Origin: Photorhabdus australis DSM 17609
GTDB taxonomy: Bacteria > Pseudomonadota > Gammaproteobacteria > Enterobacterales > Enterobacteriaceae
Length of the DNA: 44,182 bases
Assembly: GCF_000711895.1 (NCBI RefSeq)
Contig: NZ_JONO01000043.1
Coordinates: forward strand, 1,273 to 45,454
Reading direction: 5' to 3'
Shown here: positions 21,381 to 29,346 of the stretch, piece by piece
How the letters are laid out: the number at the start of each line of letters is the position of its first letter
Position numbering within the stretch: the first letter of the stretch is position 1
Notes under the pieces: model-generated
Databases searched by the model: none
What the model was told of the DNA's origin: nothing
Seen by the model: only the letters and a program-made list of their open reading frames with translations
Translations under genes and position numbers: made by a program

Positions 21381-21706
21381 TAAATATTTTGATAAATATG
21401 TTTTTTTTAAGACATTCATTAACGTATTTAATGCGATTTCCAACATTTCCAGAAATAACTAAACTTTCTGCATATTCCAGTATCTATAAAAGAGCATTTC
21501 TGAGCAATTAAAGTTCATTTATGACCTTTTAATCGTTTTTCCATTCGGAAAATATTTGGCTGTACTTAGCGGGGTTTAACGTTTTAGTACAGCTATTTTT
21601 TAGTATCCCGCATCAGTGCGGACTCAGGGAAAATAAAAACTGTAACAATATAAAAATATTAATCTAAATAGTACCTTGAACAACCAAACTGAAAGGAGAC
21701 GAAAGA
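21381..21706. other. AT-rich intergenic region with two hairpins
   Basis: Between eno and the Ner-like gene. It holds GCTGTACT (21559-21566) / AGTACAGC (21586-21593) followed by a T-rich run at 21594-21602, which looks like the 3' end of a short transcript. Beyond it CCGCA-TCAG-TGCGG (21608-21621) forms a second small stem. No protein gene is apparent. Confidence 0.45.
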
Positions 21707-21922
21707 ATGATTGTAAAAGACGATTGGCACCCTGCTGATATCATTGCGGGACTTAGAAAACGAGGCACATCGTTATCAGAGGTTTCAAGAGAAGCAGGAC
21801 TTGCATCATCCACGCTAAGTAATGCATTGCATCGCTCGTGGCCTAAAGGTGAACAACTTATTGCTACCGCTTTGAATTGTGAGCCTTGCGAAATATGGCC
21901 AAGCAGATATAAATTAAAATAA
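21707..21922 (+). CDS. Ner-like (Nlp/SfsB family) DNA-binding protein
   Basis: 71 residues: DWHPADIIAGLRKRGTSLSEVSREAGLASSTLSNALHR followed by WPKGEQLIATAL and IWPSRY. This is the winged-helix fold of phage Mu Ner and chromosomal Nlp/SfsB, which bind DNA and repress or modulate promoters. ATG 21707 follows AAGGAG. It stands alone, not in a recognisable prophage. A close paralogue lies at 43091-43342. Target genes are unknown; the hairpins just upstream may contain its operator. Confidence 0.88.
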   Translation: MIVKDDWHPADIIAGLRKRGTSLSEVSREAGLASSTLSNALHRSWPKGEQLIATALNCEPCEIWPSRYKLK

Positions 21923-21979
21923 ACGTCAACTCTTTAAGGGTTCTACTCGGCAGAACCCTTATGACATATTGTTGTGCAT

Positions 21980-22827
21980 TTATGCCAGAGGTATATAAGG
22001 ATTAGGATTAATAAATCGGGTAGGCGCGTAGTTATCATATCCCTTACCCCGGCAATATTCTTTTAACTGACTTAATGAATTTATCCCTATTTTCTGATAA
22101 ATAAATTGTAACCGACTTTGTACCGTTCGATATGAAATACCTAATTTTTTAGCTATATCTTTGGCACTGAGTGATTGCAACACAAAAAATACGATATCGA
22201 ACTCTCTATCTGTAAAAATCTCAGCTGGGTTGCCAAATGATAATGATTCAGGGGAGTTATTCATTTCCATATGATACATTGAAAAAATTTCTAGCTTTCT
22301 GGCTCTGCCTACTACGCCAATCGACTCTCCATCTTTTATTAAAGGCGTGACATGCGCCATAAATGGTTGAATAATTTTATCCCTACCTCCATACATAAAT
22401 GTAATCAAAGTAGGAATGACTTTTTTTTCTTCCATCACTCTACGGTCATTAGATTGAATGATATCAGCAATCTCAGACCAATATACCCTATGGATTTCAA
22501 GATGCATCGCGACGGCAAGGGAGCGAATCCCCGGGAGCATAGATAACTATGTGACCGGGGTGAGTGAGCGCAGCCAACAAAGAAGCAACTTGAAAGATGA
22601 CGGGTATAAACCGGACACTCACTATCAAGCTTACCTTCAACATTAAATCCTTTGGGTAGTCCGCTATGATGAAGTCCATAATCATTCATATAGATAAATC
22701 TCGACTCCTTATCTTTTATATACCAAAATTCATTACAGTTCTCCATGTACGATACGAAGGCTTCAAAACTTTTTGAATGAACATCCAGATCTTTGTTTAC
22801 AGAGAAACTCATAGTATTATCTTTCAT
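21980..22827 (-). pseudogene. PAS-LuxR transcription factor disrupted by an ERIC
   Basis: The coding strand starts at ATG 22827 (MKDNTMSFSVNKDLD), reads a PAS-like sensor half to DSECPVY, then enters the ERIC at 22482-22608, which shifts the frame. The rest (WSEIADIIQSND to NPYIPLA, including LuxR HTH SLSAKDIAKKLGISYRTVQSRLQFIYQKIG) is open in another frame. Removing 125 bases (ERIC plus one TA) restores CPVYWSE, parallel to CPAPWSE of the intact neighbour. Full ancestral length would be about 240 residues. The intact paralogue at 23115-23837 is its tandem copy. Such PAS-LuxR solos are numerous in Photorhabdus and are thought to sense host or own small molecules. Confidence 0.9.
22482..22608. 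repeat. Full-length ERIC element inserted in a luxR-type gene
   Basis: 127 bp from TATACCC to GGGTATA with a complete central palindrome. Comparison with the intact paralogue shows 5 bases there against 130 here, so net gain is 125 bp: a 123-bp element plus a duplicated TA. Confidence 0.95.
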
Positions 22828-23114
22828 AATTTCCACCCGTTACGATAAAACTATAAAACAGTAATAACTGTCATGTGAGGGTATCACTTCTACGCCTCAA
22901 TAGGTAATTATATTTATGGACTTCAAACAATAGTCTCTGGAAAAACCTTTTTTTAGGATTAAAAAAATCGCCCCCATTAATACCAGATTTTAAAAACGTG
23001 AATATAGCGAGATAAAATCTTCTATATAAAAAATAGGGTTAAATTAATGAGGGATAGGATTCTGCTTTTAGCAGAATCCTAATGATATAGTGACAATAAC
23101 AATGTTGCGCATTA

Positions 23115-23837
23115 TTATGCCAGAGGTATATAAGGATTAGGATTAATAAATCGGGTAGGCGCGTAGTTATCATATCCCTTACCCCGGCAATACTCTTTTA
23201 ACTGACTTAATGAATTTATCCCTATTTTCTGATAAATAAATTGTAGCCTGCTTTGTACCGTTCTATATGAAATACCTAATTTTCTAGCTATATCTTTGGC
23301 ACTGAGTGATTGCAACGCAAAAAATACGATATCGAACTCTCTGTCAGTAAATAAATCAGTTGGTGTGCCAAGAGTCAATGAGTCAGGATGTTTGTTATTT
23401 TCAAGATGATACATGGAATAAACTTCAAGTTTTCTACCGTGTGCTACAACCCCAATGCATTTTCCCTCCTTCATTAAGGGGGTAACATCGAGTAGAAATG
23501 GTTGGATTATTTTTTGTCTCCCGCCATAGGTGAAAGTATTTAGTACCGGAATAGTTTTTTGACTAGTCATTACGTTTTTATCATTAGCTTGTATAATATC
23601 TTCAAACTCAGACCACGGTGCCGGACATTCACTATCAAGCCTTCCTTCTATGTTAAAACCCTTAGGCAGGCCACTGTAATAAAGCATAATATCATTAGCA
23701 TAGACGAATCGAGATTCGTTATCTTTTATAACCCAAAAATCGTTGCTGTTTTCCATGTATGATATAAAGGCTTCAAAACTTTTTGAATGAACATCCAGAT
23801 CTTTGTTTACAGAGAAACTCATAGTATTATCTTTCAT
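23115..23837 (-). CDS. PAS-LuxR family transcription factor (intact copy)
   Basis: 240 residues from ATG 23837 (MKDNTMSFS), with GGTGGAA upstream; a GTG at 23846 is less likely. The N-terminal PAS-like sensor (about 15-130: FWVIKDNESRFVYAND, GLPKGF, PLMKEGKCIGVVAHGRK) is followed by a LuxR HTH (about 165-225: LFTDREFDIVFFALQ, SAKDIARKLGISYRTVQSRL, FIYQKIGI). There is no AHL-binding domain, so it is a LuxR solo; Photorhabdus carries many of this PAS type. Ligand and targets are unknown. It is the only working copy of the tandem pair. Confidence 0.88.
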   Translation of the reverse strand: MKDNTMSFSVNKDLDVHSKSFEAFISYMENSNDFWVIKDNESRFVYANDIMLYYSGLPKGFNIEGRLDSECPAPWSEFEDIIQANDKNVMTSQKTIPVLNTFTYGGRQKIIQPFLLDVTPLMKEGKCIGVVAHGRKLEVYSMYHLENNKHPDSLTLGTPTDLFTDREFDIVFFALQSLSAKDIARKLGISYRTVQSRLQFIYQKIGINSLSQLKEYCRGKGYDNYAPTRFINPNPYIPLA

Positions 23838-23846
23838 AATTTCCAC

Positions 23847-24356
23847 CCGTTATGATAAAACTATAAAACAGTAATAACTTTCATGTGAGGGTATCACTTC
23901 TACGCCTCAATAGGTAATTATATTTATGGGTTTCAAACAATAGTCTCTGGAAATGCTATTTTTTAGGGTTAAAAAAATCGCCCTAATTAATACCAGATTT
24001 TAAAAACGTGAATATAGCGGGGCTATTGTTAATACTAAAATACTCCCTCGTTTTTTAATGGTTTTTTTATCAGCTTGAAGAGAAGTAAAACTCATCGGTT
24101 TTTGTACCTGAAAGACTGCATAAAACGTAGCGATTTCCTATACCTATAAAGATGTAATAATGTGATGTAACAACAAAAATTTGTATAAAATTACGTCTCT
24201 TATGATTTAATTGACTCCATTCCTACGCTTTAGATCCCAAAATTCAAATAACTGCATTTTCTTCCTGAGGCAGACTCCTTATATTCACACGCCTTGTATT
24301 TTTTTAACAATTGTAGCAATGGTGAATGAGATATCACCGGCGCTAATGGAGTCACC
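23847..24356. other. Intergenic region between LuxR solo and the DASS transporter
   Basis: The first 180 bases repeat the upstream region of the other luxR copy. The rest is AT-rich with no gene I can support. A GGAG at 24345-24348 serves the transporter start. Confidence 0.5.
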
Positions 24357-25742
24357 ATGGATGCTTCTGAATCTTTAACACCAGCTATGAAGCCAAATTT
24401 TTCTAATAAAAAAGGTTTAATTATTCTGGCTGTTGATATTGTTTTACTGTTTCTTCTACTTAATACCTTACCGTTTAATGAAAAAGCCAATGCGGGTTTG
24501 GCACTGATGGTATTTGTTGGGGTGTTGTGGCTGACGGAGGCTATTCACGTCACGATTACTGCGTTATGTATTCCCATTCTGGCGGTTGGCATGGGATTGA
24601 TGAATACGGGAGATGCGTTGAAATCTTTTGCTAATCCCATCATCTTTCTGTTTTTTGGTGGCTTTGCACTGGCAACGGCACTCCATATACAAGGGCTAGA
24701 TAGACTGATCGCTAATCGCTTGCTGATGATTGCCCGTGGACGTTTGTCTGTAGCGGTGATGTTGTTGTTTGGCGTTACTGCTGGCCTTTCCATGTGGATC
24801 AGTAACACAGCGACTGCCGCGATGATGCTGCCATTGGTATTGGGGATCTTGTCTAACTTAGATGTACGTACTGAACGCCATACCTTTGTATTTGTATTGC
24901 TGGGTGTTGCTTATAGTGCAAGTATTGGTGGTTTAGGTACGTTGGTCGGTAGTCCACCAAATGCGATTGCGGCGGCTCAACTGGGCATCGATTTTTTTAA
25001 TTGGATGAAATTTGGTATTCCTCTGGTTGTTATTTTGATGCCGATGATGGTGGGTATCATGTATTTGATGTTGCGCCCTAATTTGAATCATAAATTCGAC
25101 ATGAAGCTGGAAAAACCAGATTGGACTGGCAAGCGTTTGATGACCATGCTGATTTTTTTGTCCGCAGTGTTCTGCTGGATATCGAGTACTGCGATTAGCT
25201 CCGCTCTGGGTGGTGTGAAAGATCTGGATACTATTATCGCGATTGGTGCCGCTATTCTGATTGGTGTAACAGGTGTTGCAAGTTGGTCTCAGATTCAGAA
25301 TAACACTGAGTGGGGCGTATTGATGCTGTTCGGTGGTGGCCTGACTTTAAGTGCTATTCTGAAAAACTCAGGTGCCAGTGAAATTATGGCGAATGGTATG
25401 GCCGCTACTTTCGGCGCAAGCCATTGGTTTGTGATCATTGTTGCTGTAGCTGCGTTTATTATCTTCCTGACTGAATTTACCAGTAATACAGCAAGTGCAG
25501 CTTTGCTGGTGCCAGTATTTGCAACAGTTGCGGAAGCATTGGGTATGCCGGTGGTGACATTGACACTGATTATTGGTTTCGGTGCGTCTTGTGCTTTTAT
25601 GTTGCCGGTTGCCACACCGCCTAATGCGATTGTTTTCGGCTCCGGTCATATCAAACAGACTGAAATGGTAAGAGTGGGGATGGTTTTGAATATTGCTTGT
25701 ATCATTATCATTTCTCTATTTGCCTGGTTCTTCTGGTTGTAA
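24357..25742 (+). CDS. INDY-type dicarboxylate transporter (DASS/SLC13 family)
   Basis: 461 residues, the same length as the Vibrio cholerae INDY protein. Predicted as an inner-membrane, sodium-coupled importer of C4-dicarboxylates such as succinate. The two Ser-Asn-Thr motifs are present (SNTATAAMMLPLV and SNTASAALLVPVF), each followed by its partner loop (GSPPNAIAA and ATPPNAIVF). About eleven hydrophobic helices. ATG 24357 with GGAG at 6 bases; ATG 24387 is an alternative. It stands alone. Exact substrate is inferred from family. Confidence 0.88.
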   Translation: MDASESLTPAMKPNFSNKKGLIILAVDIVLLFLLLNTLPFNEKANAGLALMVFVGVLWLTEAIHVTITALCIPILAVGMGLMNTGDALKSFANPIIFLFFGGFALATALHIQGLDRLIANRLLMIARGRLSVAVMLLFGVTAGLSMWISNTATAAMMLPLVLGILSNLDVRTERHTFVFVLLGVAYSASIGGLGTLVGSPPNAIAAAQLGIDFFNWMKFGIPLVVILMPMMVGIMYLMLRPNLNHKFDMKLEKPDWTGKRLMTMLIFLSAVFCWISSTAISSALGGVKDLDTIIAIGAAILIGVTGVASWSQIQNNTEWGVLMLFGGGLTLSAILKNSGASEIMANGMAATFGASHWFVIIVAVAAFIIFLTEFTSNTASAALLVPVFATVAEALGMPVVTLTLIIGFGASCAFMLPVATPPNAIVFGSGHIKQTEMVRVGMVLNIACIIIISLFAWFFWL

Positions 25743-25746
25743 CTGA

Positions 25747-25935
25747 AAGTTTAATTTTGAAATTCTGGAATTGCGTGAAGGTGATGATATTGAGATTGTA
25801 GTGGATGATCCGCGTACCTTTGCGGTATGCAAGAAGCCTGGATCTGAGGTGTTGTTGGAGCGTCTTCGGACATTCCGCAGTAAGTTGCTGGCAGATTTCA
25901 GGTTCAGCAGAGATGAAGCGAATGACAGGGGCTAA
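25747..25935 (+). pseudogene. C-terminal half of an AbrB/MazE-type antitoxin
   Basis: The frame reads FEILELREGDDIEIVVDDPR, then TFAVCKKPGSEVLLERLRTF, and ends RFSRDEANDRG before TAA. This is the second half of an AbrB/MazE-like antitoxin; the N-terminal DNA-binding strand is absent and an in-frame TGA at 25744 closes the frame just upstream. Only a TTG at 25771 could start a truncated product. It overlaps the toxin start by 14 bases, as in working toxin-antitoxin pairs. The missing half, MQVVKWGNSLAIRLP, occurs at 28956. Confidence 0.75.
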
Positions 25936-26392
25936 GTCTTGCGGTTTCATCGACAGCAATGTGGTGTTGTACCTGCTGTCCCAGGATGTGGCCAGGGCCG
26001 ATAGTGCCGAAGCGCTGCTGAAGGCGAATCCGATCATCAGTGTGCAGGTGCTCAATGAAGTGGCGCACGTGCGTGTGCGTAAACTTAAGATGAGTTGGGC
26101 AGAGATAGCGGAGTTCCTCGATATTGTACGTAGTTTTTGCAAAATCGTGCCTCTTACGGTTAAAGTTCATGACCGGGCTAGGTTCATTGCAGAGCGTTAT
26201 CACTTGTCATTCTACGATTCTTGTATTGTGGCGGCTGCGGTCATCGCAGGTTGTCGGGCGCTCTATAGTGAAGACATGAATCACGGGCAGATGTTGGAAG
26301 ACAGCTTGGTTATTCAAAATCCATTCTCATATATACCCAATAGATTTCAAGATGGACCGCGACGGCAAGGGAGCGAATCTTCGGGAGCATAG
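25922..26392 (+). CDS. PIN-domain (VapC-like) toxin with an ERIC-derived tail
   Basis: 156 residues from ATG 25922. PIN landmarks: Asp11 in FIDSNVVLYLLS, Glu in LNEVAHV, Asp in SFYDSCIVAAAVIAG, and YSEDMNHGQ. VapC-type PIN toxins are Mg-dependent ribonucleases blocked by their antitoxin. The ERIC inserted at the end: without it the protein would stop after QNPFSYI; now 18 residues after Ile (PNRFQDGPRRQ...) come from the repeat. With its antitoxin truncated, the toxin may be inactive, silenced, or held by an antitoxin elsewhere. All four acidic positions expected of the fold look intact. Confidence 0.8.
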   Translation: MTGAKSCGFIDSNVVLYLLSQDVARADSAEALLKANPIISVQVLNEVAHVRVRKLKMSWAEIAEFLDIVRSFCKIVPLTVKVHDRARFIAERYHLSFYDSCIVAAAVIAGCRALYSEDMNHGQMLEDSLVIQNPFSYIPNRFQDGPRRQGSESSGA

Positions 26393-26458
26393 ATAACTAT
26401 GTGACTGGGGTAAGTGAACGCAGCCAGCAAAGCAGCAGCTTGAAAGATGAAGGGTATA
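26332..26458. repeat. Full-length ERIC element at the 3' end of the PIN toxin gene
   Basis: 127 bp from TATACCC to GGGTATA, with GACTGGGGTAAGTGAACGC variants typical of the second ERIC type in this window. Its first bases are translated as the tail of the toxin. Confidence 0.92.
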
Positions 26459-26590
26459 TCTAAAGATTTGGTGAGCCAGAGAGGGATCGAGGTTCACCTG
26501 CCGATTTAACCTGACAGACACTGATATAAAGGTATCTGTCAGCTCAAATCTGCGTTATAACACCAATTTATTATGCAGAAAATATCTACA

Positions 26591-26755
26591 AAGCGTCATT
26601 ATCATCATCGTATACCTGCTCAAGTTCCTGAGTAGCAAATGCTGTTGTTCCGAAGGTTACTGTAGGAGGGAAAGCGTGGATGACAACATGAATTACGGTT
26701 ACACCAACGAAGAATACGGTGACCTGAAAGGATAATAAAAACGTGTATTTTGGCC
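26591..26755 (-). pseudogene. Possible 3' remnant resembling the end of the 2OG oxygenase gene
   Basis: On the minus strand a frame without start codon ends AFATQELEQVYDDDNDAL then TAG. The tail resembles the C-terminus of the oxygenase at 29347-30279 (EFTVQEISRTYDNNDTL), and the bases around the stop are also similar. Upstream of that tail the similarity is lost. It may be a fragment of a paralogue left by rearrangement. On the plus strand a 19-codon ORF with a strong AGGAGGG site (GTG 26676) covers the same DNA. Confidence 0.3.
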
Positions 26756-26950
26756 ATCAAGAATTCTTTAATAAATGACAGAATCTTACATAATGAACAC
26801 CGCATTGAATAGATGACCGAAAAAATAATAACAATAAATTCAGATAATTACGTAAAATTAACTTATTGGAAAGCATACCAAGCTTGATACACTTTTTATC
26901 ACAAAAAGCAATAAATAATTTGAGTTTTTTCAACGGGTTATATTTTTAGT

Positions 26951-26966
26951 TGTGATGTAATTCACA
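26951..26966. promoter_or_regulatory. Perfect CRP-type binding site
   Basis: TGTGA-TGTAAT-TCACA matches the CRP core exactly. A -10-like TACTAT lies at 27013-27018, so the site centre would be near -66, a usual class-I position. The first downstream ORF starts at 27076. Confidence 0.65.
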
Positions 26967-27075
26967 AACATTTAACTGTTACTTAACTGAAATAAAAAAA
27001 AGCTGTTATTATTACTATGCTGAATTAAATTTTGATTTGGTATATTTTTTAAAAAAAATCCTATAGGAGTATATA

Positions 27076-27168
27076 ATGAATGTGATAACAGCACAGGCAT
27101 TTAGACCGCTAACTGATGATGAAAAATTAAATTATGATAATGGTTTAATGAGTTCATCCCCTAATTAA
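27076..27168 (+). CDS. 30-residue peptide ORF ahead of the kinase remnant
   Basis: ATG 27076 follows TAGGAG at 6 bases and codes MNVITAQAFRPLTDDEKLNY and ten more residues, ending at TAA TAG. It is in the same frame as the kinase-like frame behind the stops. It may be a genuine small peptide, or the surviving start of a larger gene whose middle was lost. No family recognised. Confidence 0.4.
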   Translation: MNVITAQAFRPLTDDEKLNYDNGLMSSSPN

Positions 27169-27660
27169 TAGAATTGGGATTATGACATTTCAGCGCCATT
27201 GGGTGAACTTGGTGACCGGCATTGGATTTTATTGATAGCATCATGGTTTGCTGTTTTAGATAGTTTAGTTATTCAACCTTGTTTATTGCAAGGTAAAATT
27301 ATTATATGTGATAGTTGGTATTATAAATATTTAGCAAGATTCTTACTTAAATCTACGGAATTAGCAAAATTAAGTAAGTCGGTTCTGTCGATAAACACAA
27401 AACCAGACATGGTGATATATCTTGATGTCCCTCCAGGAATTGCTGAAAAAAGAAAAAAAATATTAAAACCTAGTGAATCTGGAAAATTAGAGACAAATGA
27501 AAAATATGGTTTTATAGAATATCAAAAACACGTTCTTAATCAATACCAGACATTTTATGATGATACCTGGAAAATTATTGATACTGATACCTTAACTAAA
27601 GATGCAGTAATTAAATTAATAGTGGATATTATTCAAGTGGAAATGCCAAAAAAAATGTAA
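27169..27660 (+). pseudogene. Thymidylate-kinase-like protein lacking the P-loop region
   Basis: The frame reads NWDYDISAPLGELGDRHWIL, ASWFAVLDSLVI, ICDSWYYKYLAR, VIYLDVPPGIAEKRKK and WKIIDTDTL. This order (DR-like DSW, DVPP, lid region, IIDTD end) is that of dTMP-kinase-type nucleotide kinases. The N-terminal 60 or so residues with the GxxGSGKST P-loop are missing; only a TTG at 27199 could start it. Two stops separate it from the in-frame peptide upstream. Activity is unlikely without the P-loop. It precedes the MFS gene by about 49 bases. Such kinase-like genes occur in natural-product clusters, but the link here is inference. Confidence 0.6.
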
Positions 27661-27709
27661 TCACTGCAATCGCTATATTTAATGAGGCTATTTTAGTTGG
27701 AGGAAAATA

Positions 27710-28891
27710 ATGGATAAAGAATTTCGTAAATTAATATTAGCCTCTTCAGGAAACTCTTTCACTTTGTATTTGGAGATGATAATATCATTCACATTAATCA
27801 CATATCACTGGAATGGTGGAGCGATATACTCATCTTTATATACAATTTCATATGCTGTATCGTTACTATTTCTAACGCCCTATGTTTCATCATTTGTGGA
27901 TGAAAATATAAAACCAAAAAAGTACATTATTATCATTTCGTTACTTTGCGGTTTTATTACCACTTTTCAATACAACATTGATGACATTAATATATATATT
28001 CTTTATTCTTTCATTAAAAACATCCTGCGTTTATTTTTAGGACCTTCTAATTTTTTAATATTAAAAAATATATCAGCCAACAAATTTGAAAAAAACTTTA
28101 GTTATTGGCAGGTTTCATTTCAAATATACAAAATGTTGGCCCCGTTATTTTTAGGTTTTATTCTTATCTATTATTCAACAAAACAGATTCTTATTTTAAT
28201 ATCAATGCTTTATTTTATTTCAGCAATCTTATATATTTTTGTTTCAGAACCGTTGATCAATGTTAATCGCAAAAAAAACAAAATATCACTAATTAATTAC
28301 TTTAATATGATGAAAGATAATAAAATATTGTTTTCATTTATTGTTATTTCTACTTTAACTTGTTTTGGCTATTTATCAGATAGCCTAATAGCTCTTAGCT
28401 TTATGGAGCAGGGATTCAATGGAAGCCATTATAGTTTTGCTATGTGTCTTTCAGGTGTTTCAGGTGTTTTAATTGGTTTAGTATTTGGAAAATATAAAAT
28501 TAACATATCTTTAAATATTATGTTATCTTCATTCTTTTTGTGGGGGTTGGGGTATCTTTTAATAGGAATAACAAATCAATTTAACGATTTATTTCCTGAT
28601 GAAATCAATTTATTTCTTATGTTTTTAGCAATGGTAATAATAGGAATAGGATCGTCTATGAATAATATTATTGTTACCATTTATATGCAGAAATTCGCAA
28701 CTAATGATAACTCGGCTAAAATATTTGGTTTAACGTCAATTTCTGTTGGTTTTTCCATGTTTGTTGGCCCTTTGATAGGTTCCACAATATCTTATTTTTT
28801 TTCCGCAAGCATCGTTTTCTTTACAACATTTATAGGTATTTTTTCAACCATAATTGTGGTTATTTTAATGAATCGTAAATCCACATCATGA
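27710..28891 (+). CDS. MFS transporter
   Basis: 393 residues with about 12 hydrophobic helices split into two halves by the KKNKISLINYFNMMKDNK loop near residue 190. Very AT-rich. The arrangement fits a major facilitator efflux permease of the macrolide/peptide-exporter type, but the specific subfamily is not recognisable. ATG 27710 follows TTGGAGGAAAATA. It is downstream of the kinase-like fragment and probably shares its CRP-linked promoter. Substrate unknown. Confidence 0.75.
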   Translation: MDKEFRKLILASSGNSFTLYLEMIISFTLITYHWNGGAIYSSLYTISYAVSLLFLTPYVSSFVDENIKPKKYIIIISLLCGFITTFQYNIDDINIYILYSFIKNILRLFLGPSNFLILKNISANKFEKNFSYWQVSFQIYKMLAPLFLGFILIYYSTKQILILISMLYFISAILYIFVSEPLINVNRKKNKISLINYFNMMKDNKILFSFIVISTLTCFGYLSDSLIALSFMEQGFNGSHYSFAMCLSGVSGVLIGLVFGKYKINISLNIMLSSFFLWGLGYLLIGITNQFNDLFPDEINLFLMFLAMVIIGIGSSMNNIIVTIYMQKFATNDNSAKIFGLTSISVGFSMFVGPLIGSTISYFFSASIVFFTTFIGIFSTIIVVILMNRKSTS

Positions 28892-28919
28892 CATGGTTTT
28901 ACTGAGGGCCAGTGAGTGC

Positions 28920-28940
28920 ATATACAATAAAAGTGTATAT
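28920..28940. promoter_or_regulatory. Palindromic operator-like site ahead of the antitoxin fragment
   Basis: ATATACA - 7 bases - TGTATAT, perfect 7-bp arms, 15 bases upstream of the ATG of the antitoxin N-terminal fragment. Typical position for autoregulation by an AbrB-type antitoxin. Confidence 0.5.
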
Positions 28941-28955
28941 TTAGAGGTAATAATC

Positions 28956-29072
28956 ATGCAGGTAGTAAAATGGGGTAACAGCCTTGCCATACGTCTACCT
29001 TTTACTGAAAAACGAAGTGTTGTGATAGGGCTGTATGTGTCTAATTTATTTAAAGATTATTTCAAGGGTTAG
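28956..29072 (+). pseudogene. N-terminal half of an AbrB/MazE-type antitoxin
   Basis: ATG 28956, behind AGAGGTAATAATC, codes MQVVKWGNSLAIRLP, the signature start of AbrB/MazE-like antitoxins, then diverges into FTEKRSVVIGLYVSNLFKDY and stops at TAG after 38 residues. The promoter, ribosome site and operator-like palindrome are kept. The matching C-terminal half with its PIN toxin lies 3 kb upstream at 25747, in the same orientation but reversed order. Confidence 0.7.
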
Positions 29073-29346
29073 ATTCTTTTCATGTTTATTAAGAATAAAC
29101 ATGCTCGTTGATATTTTACCACAGTGAGGGTCAATTAAAAGTGGGTAGAAAAACCTGTCTGCACGGTTCTATATCTCTCAGTTTTAGCGAAAGGTTTGTT
29201 GCAAACAGGTTGCGATTGCCAGAATAAACCATATTTTACTATATGATTAAATCTATTAATAATATCGGAAGTTTGCGGTTTTATAGTTTGGTGAATTCCT
29301 GTTTATATCTATCTATCATTTATATTCATAATACGATGCTTTAGAT
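29073..29346. other. Intergenic region with a long inverted repeat
   Basis: AACCTGTCTGCA (29152-29163) and TGCAAACAGGTT (29200-29211) can pair with one G-T wobble across a 36-base loop. No protein gene is seen. Confidence 0.4.

Larger units (their letters stand above)
21967..24029. repeat. Tandem duplication of the PAS-LuxR gene with its flanks
   Basis: Copy A about 21967-23016 and copy B about 23103-24029 share the gene, the downstream GCCAGAGGTATATAAGGATT segment and about 180 bases upstream, from the Shine-Dalgarno to TACCAGATTTTAAAAACGTG. The shared upstream part implies both had the same promoter. Protein divergence is highest in the PAS half; the HTH half is nearly identical. Confidence 0.85.
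26459..27075. other. AT-rich region with remnants and a CRP-type promoter region
   Basis: It holds the oxygenase-like tail fragment at 26591-26755 and then about 300 bases of AT-rich DNA with a perfect CRP-type site and promoter-like sequence near 27013. No intact gene is evident. Confidence 0.5.

Noticed and set aside
21707-24029. Prophage remnant around the Ner-like and LuxR genes
   Set aside because: No integrase, capsid, tail or lysis genes; the region is explained by a lone regulator and a local duplication.
26620-26805. Minus-strand 61-codon ORF (ending NNSICYSGT)
   Set aside because: No ribosome site, no family features, and it overlaps other frames of the mosaic region; treated as chance.
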